The notes below the pieces were generated by a model. The model worked only from the letters and a program-made list of their open reading frames with translations, made no database searches and was not told the origin of the DNA. Positions 11,210 to 19,002 of a DNA stretch of 56,768 nt are shown piece by piece. A program made the position numbers and the translations under genes. Position 1 is the stretch's first letter; every line of letters starts with the position of its first letter. This stretch comes from Zoogloea sp. (GTDB lineage Bacteria; Pseudomonadota; Gammaproteobacteria; Burkholderiales; Rhodocyclaceae). The DNA is taken from the NCBI GenBank assembly GCA_009026175.1, contig WBTZ01000011.1, forward strand, positions 1 to 56,768, read 5' to 3'.

Positions 11210-11635
11210 TCAGCGCTGTACGCAGTGCTCGGTCCCGTGGTTGCCGCCCTTGAACTCCGGCTCGTAGTAGTACTTGCTGAACGTCCATTTCCCCGCCTTG
11301 TTACGGCTGAAGCTGGCAATGCCGGTACCGAAGTCGCGTGGCGCCGGGTCGGTGTTGGCGAAGTAGATGCCCATCTGGCGGCCATTGGCGGCGGCATGGC
11401 CCGGATAGGCGCCGTAGTCCGGCACCTCCAGCTTGAAGCGGTAGGCGCCCAGCTTGCCCTCGCTGTGCGCGGGCTCCAGCTCCAGGGTGACGGTGCCCTT
11501 GTAGGGGCCTTCCTGGCTGTCCTGGCCGGTGCAGTCGTAGATGCCACTGAAATCCTCGCCCCTGAAGGCGGCCTGTGAAGCTGCGCTGAAGCAGGCAAGG
11601 GCGGTGAGCAGGGTAAGGCGGTGCAGGCTGTTCAT
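11210..11635 (-). CDS. Hypothetical exported protein
   Basis: 141 residues starting with a typical Sec signal peptide (hydrophobic core LLTALACFSAA, cleavage likely after SQA). The mature part has two cysteines (YDCTG and EHCVQR), which could form a disulfide, and a beta-rich pattern. I do not recognise the family. It is convergent with cheB and separate from the chemotaxis operon. Confidence 0.7.
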   Translation of the reverse strand: MNSLHRLTLLTALACFSAASQAAFRGEDFSGIYDCTGQDSQEGPYKGTVTLELEPAHSEGKLGAYRFKLEVPDYGAYPGHAAANGRQMGIYFANTDPAPRDFGTGIASFSRNKAGKWTFSKYYYEPEFKGGNHGTEHCVQR

Positions 11636-11678
11636 GGGGCAGGCAGGGCTGTCTCGGAAGGTAAAAATGTACTGTAAA

Positions 11679-12623
11679 TCACTGGAGCCGGCGCGCGATC
11701 CCGTTGTCCAGACTGCTTAGAAAGCGTTCGACCGCGCTGGTATAGGCGCCTGGCAGACCGAGTTGAGCGTTGATGTCGCCATGGGAGAGGTCTTCGCGCA
11801 GCACCTCGGCGCGGACGCCAAACTGGCCGGCCCGTGCGGCGAACTGAGCCGCCTGCCGGCAGGAGTCGTCCCGGCGGGTGGAGCAGACCGACAGCAGGGG
11901 GGCGGCGCCGGGGGCCAGCGCATGGATGGGCGACATGGCCTGCCAGTACGCGGGGTCCTTTCCGAAGGGGGCGTCGTAGAGCGGGAGGTGGCGGTGGTTC
12001 ATGATGGCTGTTACGTCCATCGCCGCACTGTCGAGGGCGATGGTGCCGATCACCGGGCGCAGTCCCGGCTCGCCGGTGTAGTGCGGGGCCGCGCCGAGCA
12101 GGGCGACCAGGTGAGCGCCGGCCGAGTGGCCCATCAGCACGAAGCGCTGCGGGTCGCCGCCCCAGGATGGGGCCTTGTCCTGGGCCACCGCCAGCGCCCG
12201 GGCCACGTCCTGCAACTGCACGTCGGGGGCGGCATCCGAGAGCATCCGGTAGTTGGCGGAAACCAGGATGAAGCCGCGGCTCACCCAGCGGGCCACCTTG
12301 GCATCGACGACACGCCCCATCTCCTTGTCGCCCCATTTCCAGGCACCGCCATGCACCATGAAGATGACCGGTGCAGACTCGGCCCGGGCCGGCAGATAGA
12401 CGTCGAAACGCTGCGCAGGGTGGGCGCCATAGGCGATGTTGCCCAGATGCTGCGCTCCGGGCGGCAGGCCCGTTTCTCCCCCGGCGGCCTGATGCTCGGC
12501 CCGCATCTCGCGAAGGCGTTCCCGGAGAGGACCGGCACCTGCACCTTGCGTGGCGACAGCAAGCAGCACGGCCAGCACCAGGTGCTGCATGAGGCGATCA
12601 CCGGGGGCGGGGGTGGTCTTCAT
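11679..12623 (-). CDS. Exported alpha/beta-hydrolase (carboxylesterase type)
   Basis: 314 residues with an N-terminal signal peptide (LVLAVLLAVATQGAGA). The fold is shown by the oxyanion-hole motif HGGAWKWGDK, the nucleophile elbow GHSAGAH and a late LSHGD carrying the catalytic histidine; this fits the hormone-sensitive-lipase/arylformamidase-like esterases. The ATG at 12623 overlaps the stop of the upstream dehydrogenase gene (ATGA), so the two are translationally coupled. A longer open frame upstream is not coding, because it lies inside the dehydrogenase gene. Substrate unknown. Confidence 0.85.
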   Translation of the reverse strand: MKTTPAPGDRLMQHLVLAVLLAVATQGAGAGPLRERLREMRAEHQAAGGETGLPPGAQHLGNIAYGAHPAQRFDVYLPARAESAPVIFMVHGGAWKWGDKEMGRVVDAKVARWVSRGFILVSANYRMLSDAAPDVQLQDVARALAVAQDKAPSWGGDPQRFVLMGHSAGAHLVALLGAAPHYTGEPGLRPVIGTIALDSAAMDVTAIMNHRHLPLYDAPFGKDPAYWQAMSPIHALAPGAAPLLSVCSTRRDDSCRQAAQFAARAGQFGVRAEVLREDLSHGDINAQLGLPGAYTSAVERFLSSLDNGIARRLQ

Positions 12624-13654
12624 GGCTGTATGCTCAGTCCGACCTTGCCGAATTGCAATCCCGACTCGAGGCGGTTCAGGGCCTCGTGGATGCCCTCGAT
12701 GGGGAAGCGGCTGTCGATCACCGGCACGATGCGCTGTTGCTCGATGAAGGCCAGCAGGTCGTGGAATTCGGAGAAATCTCCGTGGGTGGACCCGAGAATC
12801 TGCAACTGGCGGATGAAGATGCGACGCAGGTCTGCCGGAGGCTGGTCGCCGCTGGTGGCGCCGCAGGTGACCAGGCGGCCACCGCGCACCAGGGACTTCA
12901 TGGCGGCCGGCCAGACGGCTTCGCCGACGTTCTCGATGACCACGTCGACGCCGCGGCCGCCGGTGAAGGTCAGCACAGCCTTTGCGACATCGCCGCTCCG
13001 GCTGTTGATGCCGTGGTCGGCGCCCATCGCCATGGCACGTTCGAGCTTGATGTCGTCGCGGGAGGTGACGATCACGCGGGCGCCGGCGGCCTTGGCCAGT
13101 TGCAGGGCGGCCAGGGACACGCCGCCCCCGATGCCGAAGACCAGTACGGTCTCCCAGGGCTTCACCCGTGCCTTGGTGAACAGCATGCGCCAGGCGGTGA
13201 GGTGATTGACCCCCAGGGCTGCCGCCTCCATGAAGTCCAGGTGCGCCGGCATGGGGAACACGTTGCGGGCGGGCAGGCTGACCCATTCGGCGAAGCTGCC
13301 GTCGCGGTGTTCGCCAAGGAACTGCATCCTGGTGCACAACACCCCCTCGCCGCGCTGGCAGAACTCGCAGCGTCCGCAGTTGAGACCTGGATGCAGGACG
13401 ACCCGCTGGCCGGGCTTCAGCAGGGCTTCGTCCGCATCCACCTCGTCGATCACTCCGGCGCCATCCAGGCCCATGATCTGGGGCAGGCTGTGGGTGATGC
13501 CCGCGCCGCTGTTGCGCATGTACAGATCGACCTGATTGAGGGTGGCTGCATGCAGGCGGACCCGCACTTCGCCCGGGCGGCGGGCCGGGCGCTCACGCTC
13601 GCCGACCTGGACGACTTCGTTGCCACCGTGGCCGGTGATGAATGCTGCTTTCAA
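12620..13654 (-). CDS. Zinc-dependent alcohol dehydrogenase (MDR family)
   Basis: 344 residues of the medium-chain dehydrogenase/reductase fold. Visible are the GLDGAGVI segment, a structural-zinc cysteine cluster (NCGRCEFCQRGEGVLC) and the Rossmann motif GIGGGVSLAALQLAKAAGA. The start is a TTG at 13654 with GAGGGGAG about 8 bases upstream. The protein begins MKAAFITGHGG, as is usual in this family, while the longer frame has no domain. It forms a two-gene unit with the esterase, which suggests a pathway that handles an alcohol or its ester, but the substrate is not readable from sequence. Confidence 0.87.
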   Translation of the reverse strand: MKAAFITGHGGNEVVQVGERERPARRPGEVRVRLHAATLNQVDLYMRNSGAGITHSLPQIMGLDGAGVIDEVDADEALLKPGQRVVLHPGLNCGRCEFCQRGEGVLCTRMQFLGEHRDGSFAEWVSLPARNVFPMPAHLDFMEAAALGVNHLTAWRMLFTKARVKPWETVLVFGIGGGVSLAALQLAKAAGARVIVTSRDDIKLERAMAMGADHGINSRSGDVAKAVLTFTGGRGVDVVIENVGEAVWPAAMKSLVRGGRLVTCGATSGDQPPADLRRIFIRQLQILGSTHGDFSEFHDLLAFIEQQRIVPVIDSRFPIEGIHEALNRLESGLQFGKVGLSIQP

Positions 13655-13695
13655 TTGCGCTTCTCCCCTCGTGAATCCGCATGCTGCACGTCCGC

Positions 13696-13730
13696 AAAAA
13701 AATGCCCACCTCCTGGCGGGGTGGGCATTT
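13696..13730 (-). terminator. Rho-independent terminator of nrdJ
   Basis: On the minus strand a stem AAATGCCCACC / GGTGGGCATTT with a short loop is followed by a run of T. It lies about 95 bases after the nrdJ stop and before the dehydrogenase start, so it separates the two transcripts. Confidence 0.85.
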
Positions 13731-13824
13731 CGGCTCAGCCTTGGCACATCGGGCGGCGGCTGCCCTGATCCTGCAGTGTCTCCGGGCTGGCAGGATGCGG
13801 GATCCCGTCAGCCCCGCCGAGATG

Positions 13825-16707
13825 TCAGCCGCAGGTGCCGACGGCCCCGCAGGCGGTGCAGAAGTCGCAACCATCCTTGCGGATCACGGAGTAGTTGCCG
13901 CACTCGTTGCACAGGGCGCCCTGCATCAGCTTGGGCTCGTTGGTGTCGCGGGGGGACTCGAGGATGCCCATCTCGCGGGTCGGGTAGCCGGCTTCGTCGA
14001 GCACGCCCAGCATGGCGTAGCGGTGGATGATCAGCGCAGCCAGGTAAGCCACGGTGGACGGCCAGTTCTGCTGGCGGCGGGTGCCCGGCACGAAGGCCAT
14101 GAAGTCGCCGAGGGGTTCCGGGTAGTCGATCAGCTTGCGCAGCTTCATGCCGATCCAGGCCGGGTCCATGACGCGCATGTCGAGGGACAGGATGCGCGAC
14201 AGGCCGTCCAGGGCGCGCGGGTAGTTGCCCGACAGCCACATGGAGTAGGGGCGGGTCACGCCATCCGGCAGGGTGATCTCCTTGAGGCCCAGCACGAAGT
14301 CTTCGCCGGTGGCCGGGTTCTGGATGTCCACCGTCCAGGACAGGGTGCCGTCGGTGCCGGTCTTGGGTTCTTGCAGGCTGAACACGCTGTCGAGCACCGG
14401 GGTCGGCAGGTCACCCTCGAGGGCCTCCAGCTTTTCGCAGCGGTAGCGCACCACCTGGGCAAAGGCGGACACCACGCCGGGCATCAGCTTCTGCTCGCCA
14501 TGGGGCGGGAAGCGCAGCTCGAAGGACTTTTCGCCGACCGTCTTGGCCAGGGTTTCGAGCTTGAGCTTGAGCCAGCCACGGTCGTTGGCGCGCATGTCCA
14601 TCGACAGGGTCTTGGCCACGGCACCCAGGCCGCGGGGCTGGTCGGCACCGTTCACCCACACCTCGAAGGGGAAGGCACCGCGGGCGGGGCTGTCCTCGAC
14701 CGGGTCCATGTGGCCGACGAAGAGGGCGAAGTTGCCCTGCGGCGTGTTGAGCATGTAGGTCCATGCGGCGTTGCCGTCGGGCAGGTCCGGGCGGCCGGGC
14801 CAGCGCAGGGAGGACAGCACCGGGGCCGGCAGGCTCTTGATGGAGAGGCGGCGGTTGGTGTCGTCGGACATCTCCACGTCCTGCGGCTGCTTCTGCTCGG
14901 AGCTGGGGTTCACCGACAGCACGGAGCCGAGGACGCTGTTGGGGCGGTAGGTGGCCAGGCCCTTGAGGCCGGACTTCCAGGCGTCCAGGTAGAGGTTCTC
15001 GAACTCGGTGTAGGGGTAGTCCTCGGGGACATTCACCGTCTTGGAGATGGAGGTGTCCACGTAGGGGGCCACTGCCGCGACCATGTCCTTGTGGGCCTTG
15101 GCGGAGATCTCGAGGGCCGTCACGAAGTACTCGGGCAGCTTGGCGACGTCACCGCCCATGTGCTTGTACAGGCGCCAGGCGTAATCCTCGACGGCGTGTT
15201 CCTTGAAGGTGCCGTCGGCCATCCGCTTCTTGCGGGTGTAGGTGTAGGAGAACGGGGGCTCGATGCCGTTGGAGGCGTTGTCGGCGAAGGCCAGGCTGAT
15301 CGTGCCGGTGGGGGCGATGGACAGCAGGTGGGAGTTGCGCAGGCCGTGCTTGCGGATCTTGTCCTTGACCTCGGCCGGCAGGCGCGAGGCGAAGTTGCCA
15401 CCGGACAGGTAGAGGTCGGCATTGAACAGCGGGAAGGCGCCGCGCTCCTTGGCCAGCTCGACGGAGGCCAGGTAGGCCTGGTCGCGCATGTACTCGGAGA
15501 TCTTCGTGGCCATGGCCAGGGCTGCGTCCGTGTCGTAGCGCAGGCGCAGCATGGCCAGGGCGTTGCCGAGGCCGGTGAAGCCGAGGCCGACGCGACGCTT
15601 GGACTGGGCTTCCGCGTGCTGTTGCTCCAGGGGCCAGTGGGTGGCCTCGAGCACGTTGTCGAGCATGCGGATGGAGGTTTCGACGGTCTTGCCGAAGCTG
15701 GCGAAGTCGAAGGCGGCCTTGTCGCTGAAGGCGTCCTTGACGTAGAGGGTCAGGTTGATCGAACCCAGGCAGCAGCAGCCGTAGGAGGGCAGGGGCTGCT
15801 CGGCGCAGGGGTTGGTGGCCTCGATGGTTTCGCAGTAGTAAAGGTTGTTGTCCTTGTTCATGCGATCGAGGAACAGGATGCCCGGCTCCGCGTGATCGTA
15901 GGTGGAACGCATGACCTGGTCCCACAGCTCGCGTGCCCGCACCTTGCGGTACACCCACAGGCCGTCGTCGCGCTGGTAGCCGCCGGCCGCCTTGATGTCG
16001 GCGGAGGGCTCGGCCTTGTGGGCCAGTTCCACGTCGCCGTCGGCTTCGACGGCCTGCATGAACAGGTCGGTCACTGCGATGGAGACGTTGAAATTGGTCA
16101 GGTCGCCGTGGTCCTTGGCGTGGATGAATTCCTCGATGTCCGGGTGGTCGCAGCGCAGCACGCCCATCTGGGCGCCGCGGCGGGAGCCGGCGGACTCGAC
16201 GGTCTCGCAGGAGCGATCGAACACGCGCATGTAGGACACCGGGCCCGAGGCGTTGGACTGGGTGCCGCGCACCATCGCGCCCTTGGGGCGGATGGAGGAG
16301 AAGTCGTAGCCCACGCCGCCGCCGCGGCGCATGGTCTCGGCGGACTGGGCCAGCGCGGTGTAGATGCCGCAGCGGCCGTCCACGGATTCGGTGATGGAAT
16401 CACCCACCGGCTGCACGAAACAGTTGATCAGGGTGGCGGCCAGGTTGGTGCCGGCGGCCGAGTTGATGCGGCCGGCCGGCACGAAGCCCCGCTCCTGCGC
16501 CTCGAGGAACTTGGTCTCCCAGAACAGGCGCTTTTCTTCGGACTCGATGGCGGCCAGCGCCCGGGCCACGCGCAGACGAACATCGGCAATGGTCTGCTCG
16601 TTACCCTTGGCGTACTTCTCGAGCAGAACCTCGCCGGAGATCTCCTGCGGTTCGAGGTTGGCGGCGGTGGCGGGCTGGACTTTTGCGGGTTTCGTCGTGG
16701 CGGTCAT
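13825..16707 (-). CDS. nrdJ: Adenosylcobalamin-dependent (class II) ribonucleotide reductase
   Basis: 960 residues. It reduces ribonucleotides to deoxyribonucleotides with vitamin B12 and needs no oxygen. The catalytic core has C96 (LINCFV), the active-site pair C301/E303 (NPCAE), and a glycine-rich [11 protein letters not shown] segment. After about residue 600 there are two related segments (PFEVWVNG...LSMDMR and PYSMWLSG...LSLDMR). The C-terminus carries a cysteine-rich zinc-ribbon-like tail ([15 protein letters not shown]) with a final GTCG that can serve as the redox-shuttle cysteine. The ATG at 16707 was preferred over an upstream in-frame start because the first 18 residues of the longer form look non-coding. 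Confidence 0.94.
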   Translation of the reverse strand: MTATTKPAKVQPATAANLEPQEISGEVLLEKYAKGNEQTIADVRLRVARALAAIESEEKRLFWETKFLEAQERGFVPAGRINSAAGTNLAATLINCFVQPVGDSITESVDGRCGIYTALAQSAETMRRGGGVGYDFSSIRPKGAMVRGTQSNASGPVSYMRVFDRSCETVESAGSRRGAQMGVLRCDHPDIEEFIHAKDHGDLTNFNVSIAVTDLFMQAVEADGDVELAHKAEPSADIKAAGGYQRDDGLWVYRKVRARELWDQVMRSTYDHAEPGILFLDRMNKDNNLYYCETIEATNPCAEQPLPSYGCCCLGSINLTLYVKDAFSDKAAFDFASFGKTVETSIRMLDNVLEATHWPLEQQHAEAQSKRRVGLGFTGLGNALAMLRLRYDTDAALAMATKISEYMRDQAYLASVELAKERGAFPLFNADLYLSGGNFASRLPAEVKDKIRKHGLRNSHLLSIAPTGTISLAFADNASNGIEPPFSYTYTRKKRMADGTFKEHAVEDYAWRLYKHMGGDVAKLPEYFVTALEISAKAHKDMVAAVAPYVDTSISKTVNVPEDYPYTEFENLYLDAWKSGLKGLATYRPNSVLGSVLSVNPSSEQKQPQDVEMSDDTNRRLSIKSLPAPVLSSLRWPGRPDLPDGNAAWTYMLNTPQGNFALFVGHMDPVEDSPARGAFPFEVWVNGADQPRGLGAVAKTLSMDMRANDRGWLKLKLETLAKTVGEKSFELRFPPHGEQKLMPGVVSAFAQVVRYRCEKLEALEGDLPTPVLDSVFSLQEPKTGTDGTLSWTVDIQNPATGEDFVLGLKEITLPDGVTRPYSMWLSGNYPRALDGLSRILSLDMRVMDPAWIGMKLRKLIDYPEPLGDFMAFVPGTRRQQNWPSTVAYLAALIIHRYAMLGVLDEAGYPTREMGILESPRDTNEPKLMQGALCNECGNYSVIRKDGCDFCTACGAVGTCG

Positions 16708-16852
16708 GGCGCGTGGCGGGCCTTTTGGATGAGTGATGGGAAGAGATTTAATTCGGCGCATAGCTTACCCCGAAGGAGAAAATCGACCAAATTTTTTAAT
16801 CTTTTAAAAACAAATACTTAAAAAAATCAATAGTGCGGATAAACTTTTTTTT

Positions 16853-16868
16853 CTACTACATTTAGTAG
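16853..16868. promoter_or_regulatory. Candidate NrdR box upstream of nrdJ
   Basis: CTACTACATTTAGTAG is a palindrome that matches the core of the NrdR consensus (ACTA-AT-TAGT in the right spacing). NrdR represses ribonucleotide reductase operons. It lies about 150 bases before the nrdJ start. NrdR boxes usually come in pairs; only one good copy is visible. Confidence 0.5.
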
Positions 16869-17262
16869 TGTTTTCGGCATTGAAAATCAAGAAAAATCTT
16901 GACCCGAGTGGTCCAGTGCCTTGATTTTTCGGGGAAATGCCGGGGGTAGAAACGACCTCCTTTCTGGAGGCGGAGGCTCGACGCCGGGAGTTGGTGGGGG
17001 GGCAGATCGAAAACAGCGTGTTGAGGCAGGAATAAAACAGCGTTCAGGCCAGGCGGGGCGCGGGCTGCGGCGGATCGGAGCGCGGCTGGGGGAATGGACA
17101 AAACTGCACCAGGACCGCTCGGAAATGATCACGGAACGGCTGGAAACGCGCGTGGATGCTGGGATTTCGAGCGGAGGTTAGGGCGCGGGGAGAGGCGTCC
17201 TGGCGCAGTGGCGGGAAAACTACAGGGGAAGGGCTGAAGGGGCGGAAATCGGACGGCGTCCC

Positions 17263-17316
17263 ATTGGTCCGGGTGTTTACACCTCAGTTTTAGCCGATTG
17301 GTCCGGATTGGTCCGG
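17263..17316 (+). repeat. Three direct copies of ATTGGTCCGG
   Basis: Exact 10-base copies begin at 17263, 17297 and 17307; the last two are adjacent. They lie just outside the repressor gene of the Mu-like element, where transposable phages carry the transposase-binding sites of the left end. A matching set at a right end was not found. Confidence 0.55.
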
Positions 17317-17388
17317 TACGTCGTACGGGCTTCGGCCGATGGCCGAGGGGGGTAACAGGTGTGACAAATGTCGTGCAAACGGAGCCCC

Positions 17389-18000
17389 TCAGTTACTCAG
17401 TAGAGCGACTCCCTGTCGTACTACCTCCGGGTCGACCTTTCCAGTCGGTTTGAAAGCCCGGTAAAGCATCACTGCAAGTTGGGCCTTCTTGCGGGGCGAC
17501 AAGGGCGCTGCGTCGGCGCCTTCCTGCTCGATTTCAAGCAGTACGTCCTCCAGCAATGTGCCATCTAACTCAACTCGGTTGATGGCATCAAAGATTGCTG
17601 CCTCCACCTCATCAATCAAGGTCAGGGCGCCTTCATCGTCGTCCGACGGGCCTGGCTTGCCAGCCTCCTTCTGCACTTCCTCGTAAGCCGCTTCGAGAAT
17701 CCCCATGTAGTGGATCTCCAGGCGGTCGCAGATTGCGGTAAGCGTTTTCAATAACGCTCTACGTTCGATGGTATCCGCAGAGGTCGGAATGCCAGTCAGA
17801 AGGTAAGGAACGTCTACTCCTAGCTTGCCGACTGCTCTCAGATAGTCAAGATCTGGCATCCGCTTGGCTGTTTCGTAGTTCACCTGCGTTGCACGACTAA
17901 CTCCTGCCTTCTCGGCCATTGCCGCTTGAGTTAGTGCGAGCCGCTCTCGCTCTGAACGAATGCGCTCAGCAATTTCTGTGTTGACTTCAGTTGTTTTCAT
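17389..18000 (-). CDS. Cro/CI-type repressor of the Mu-like element
   Basis: 203 residues. N-terminal XRE helix-turn-helix (about 10-65: ALTQAAMAEKAGVSRATQVNYE) and an all-helical C-terminal region. It is transcribed leftward, divergent from the ner-like gene, the place of the c repressor in Mu-like phages, so it probably keeps the element silent. The ATG at 18000 was chosen because further upstream ATGs would extend the protein across the palindromic operator at 18017-18036. It shares the pattern PDxDYLxAxxxxGVDVxYxLTG with the regulator at 18287-18778, so the two are paralogues. Confidence 0.8.
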   Translation of the reverse strand: MKTTEVNTEIAERIRSERERLALTQAAMAEKAGVSRATQVNYETAKRMPDLDYLRAVGKLGVDVPYLLTGIPTSADTIERRALLKTLTAICDRLEIHYMGILEAAYEEVQKEAGKPGPSDDDEGALTLIDEVEAAIFDAINRVELDGTLLEDVLLEIEQEGADAAPLSPRKKAQLAVMLYRAFKPTGKVDPEVVRQGVALLSN

Positions 18001-18016
18001 GCGTACGATTTTTGAC

Positions 18017-18036
18017 ATGACAACGATTGTTGTCAT
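18017..18036. promoter_or_regulatory. Palindromic operator between divergent repressor and ner-like genes
   Basis: ATGACAAC-GATT-GTTGTCAT, an 8-bp inverted repeat in the 72-base divergent intergenic space. TTGACA hexamers flank it at 18013 and 18038. Position and symmetry fit the binding site of one of the two XRE regulators. Confidence 0.6.
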
Positions 18037-18072
18037 TTTGACATTCGTTAGCAAATCATATCAGGAGCGAAC

Positions 18073-18300
18073 ATGGAAACGAAACCGCTACGAACCAGGG
18101 AAGAGGTCTTAAACGACTTCCGTAGGAAGGGCATCAGTATTGCTGCGGCTGCGCGGAGTATCGGGATCGATCGTGCGACTGTCTATCACGTGTTGCACAA
18201 GGACGGTCCCAACAGTTTCGGCAAGGCTCACAAGGCGGCCGTGCTGCTTGGCATCAAGGATGGTGAGATCGTAGAGGGCGAAGGCCATGACAACGCCTGA
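18073..18300 (+). CDS. Ner-like DNA-binding protein
   Basis: 75 residues, mostly a helix-turn-helix (GISIAAAARSIGIDRATVYH) followed by a second helical part. It matches Ner/Nlp-type proteins of transposable phages in size and position: first rightward gene, after AGGAGC. In Mu, Ner represses early transcription during the lytic switch. The end overlaps the next gene by 14 bases. Confidence 0.7.
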   Translation: METKPLRTREEVLNDFRRKGISIAAAARSIGIDRATVYHVLHKDGPNSFGKAHKAAVLLGIKDGEIVEGEGHDNA

Positions 18301-18778
18301 TCGCGCGTCGCAACGGTTGGTTCTCGCAAAACGCCTTGCCGAGGAACGCAAGCGTGTCGGCAAAACCCAAGCTGAGTTCGGCTCTGCCTGTGGGATCGGT
18401 AAAACCACGCAGTACCAGTATGAGCGGGGGGAAAGAAGTCCGGACGCCGACTACCTTGGTGCTGCCGAAGCGATCGGTGTCGACGTCCTCTACGTGCTGA
18501 CGGGTGCCCGTCAAGTCTCAGTCCGTGCCGTCCTCTCAGGGCTCGCTGCCGACCTGTCGCCCGAGGCCATCGCTGACAAGGTGCTCGCCGTCGGCGACAA
18601 GCGCAGCGCGGCGTATCGGCGCGGGTTGCTGGATGTGCTGGCGTTCCGTCTCGATGGAACGCATATCCAGTGTCCCTATCAGCCTGGCAGTCCCGAGTTC
18701 GACGCCTACTTCGCTGGGAACGAACGCGGCCACTTTCAGTGGCGCCTGATGGTGGAGGGCGAATGGAAGCCCAACTGA
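18287..18778 (+). CDS. XRE-family regulator with Rmf-like C-terminal motif
   Basis: 163 residues. An N-terminal XRE helix-turn-helix (about 10-65) is paralogous to the leftward repressor. The C-terminus has CPYQPGSPEFDAYFAGNERG, which resembles the ribosome-modulation-factor-like motif seen in small phage proteins (Cys/Pro-Tyr, then an aromatic and a glycine at fixed spacing). Lying behind the ner-like gene and before transposase, it is a second regulator of the early operon; whether it represses or activates is not clear. Confidence 0.72.
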   Translation: MTTPDRASQRLVLAKRLAEERKRVGKTQAEFGSACGIGKTTQYQYERGERSPDADYLGAAEAIGVDVLYVLTGARQVSVRAVLSGLAADLSPEAIADKVLAVGDKRSAAYRRGLLDVLAFRLDGTHIQCPYQPGSPEFDAYFAGNERGHFQWRLMVEGEWKPN

Positions 18779-19002
18779 TCACGATGTCAGGGGAGAGCAA
18801 ACCCCAGGCGGAAACGGGTGACATGGCGTGGCGCCGCCAAATGGCGCGTTTCGAGCTATCGAAAGCACGTCGCCTGCGCGACGAAGGGAATCACGCACGG
18901 GCTGCGATCGCTTTGCTCCGTGCCAAGATCTGGCGCTGTGACCCGCTGCGCACGCTGCCTGAATCACGTCTGATGGTGGATGGGGCATGGAAAGCGAACT
19001 GA
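18763..19002 (+). CDS. Small hypothetical protein of the Mu-like element
   Basis: 79 residues, basic and helical (RFELSKARRLRDEGNHARAAIALLRAKI cannot be assigned to a family and looks like a helical hairpin). The ATG at 18763 follows GGAGGG and overlaps the preceding gene by 16 bases; its end overlaps the transposase start. The C-terminal LMVDGAWKAN resembles LMVEGEWKPN at the end of the preceding protein, so part of the operon may have duplicated. Confidence 0.6.
   Translation: MEAQLITMSGESKPQAETGDMAWRRQMARFELSKARRLRDEGNHARAAIALLRAKIWRCDPLRTLPESRLMVDGAWKAN

Larger units (their letters stand above)
16708..17388. other. Long intergenic region between nrdJ and the Mu-like repressor
   Basis: 680 bases without a convincing gene. 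The first 200 are AT-rich and should hold the nrdJ promoter, with one NrdR-like palindrome. The rest is GC-rich and includes three ATTGGTCCGG repeats. The left end of the Mu-like element must lie somewhere here, but no terminal sequence can be fixed by eye. I see no cobalamin riboswitch. Confidence 0.6.

Noticed and set aside
13681-16821. A 1046-residue open frame on the plus strand opposite nrdJ
   Set aside because: It lies opposite a clear nrdJ, is low-complexity (Gly, Val, His rich), has no domain and arises from the high GC content and codon bias.
16708-17388. Cobalamin riboswitch upstream of nrdJ
   Set aside because: B12-dependent enzymes sometimes have B12-linked control, but no B12-box-like sequence or the usual stem arrangement is visible.
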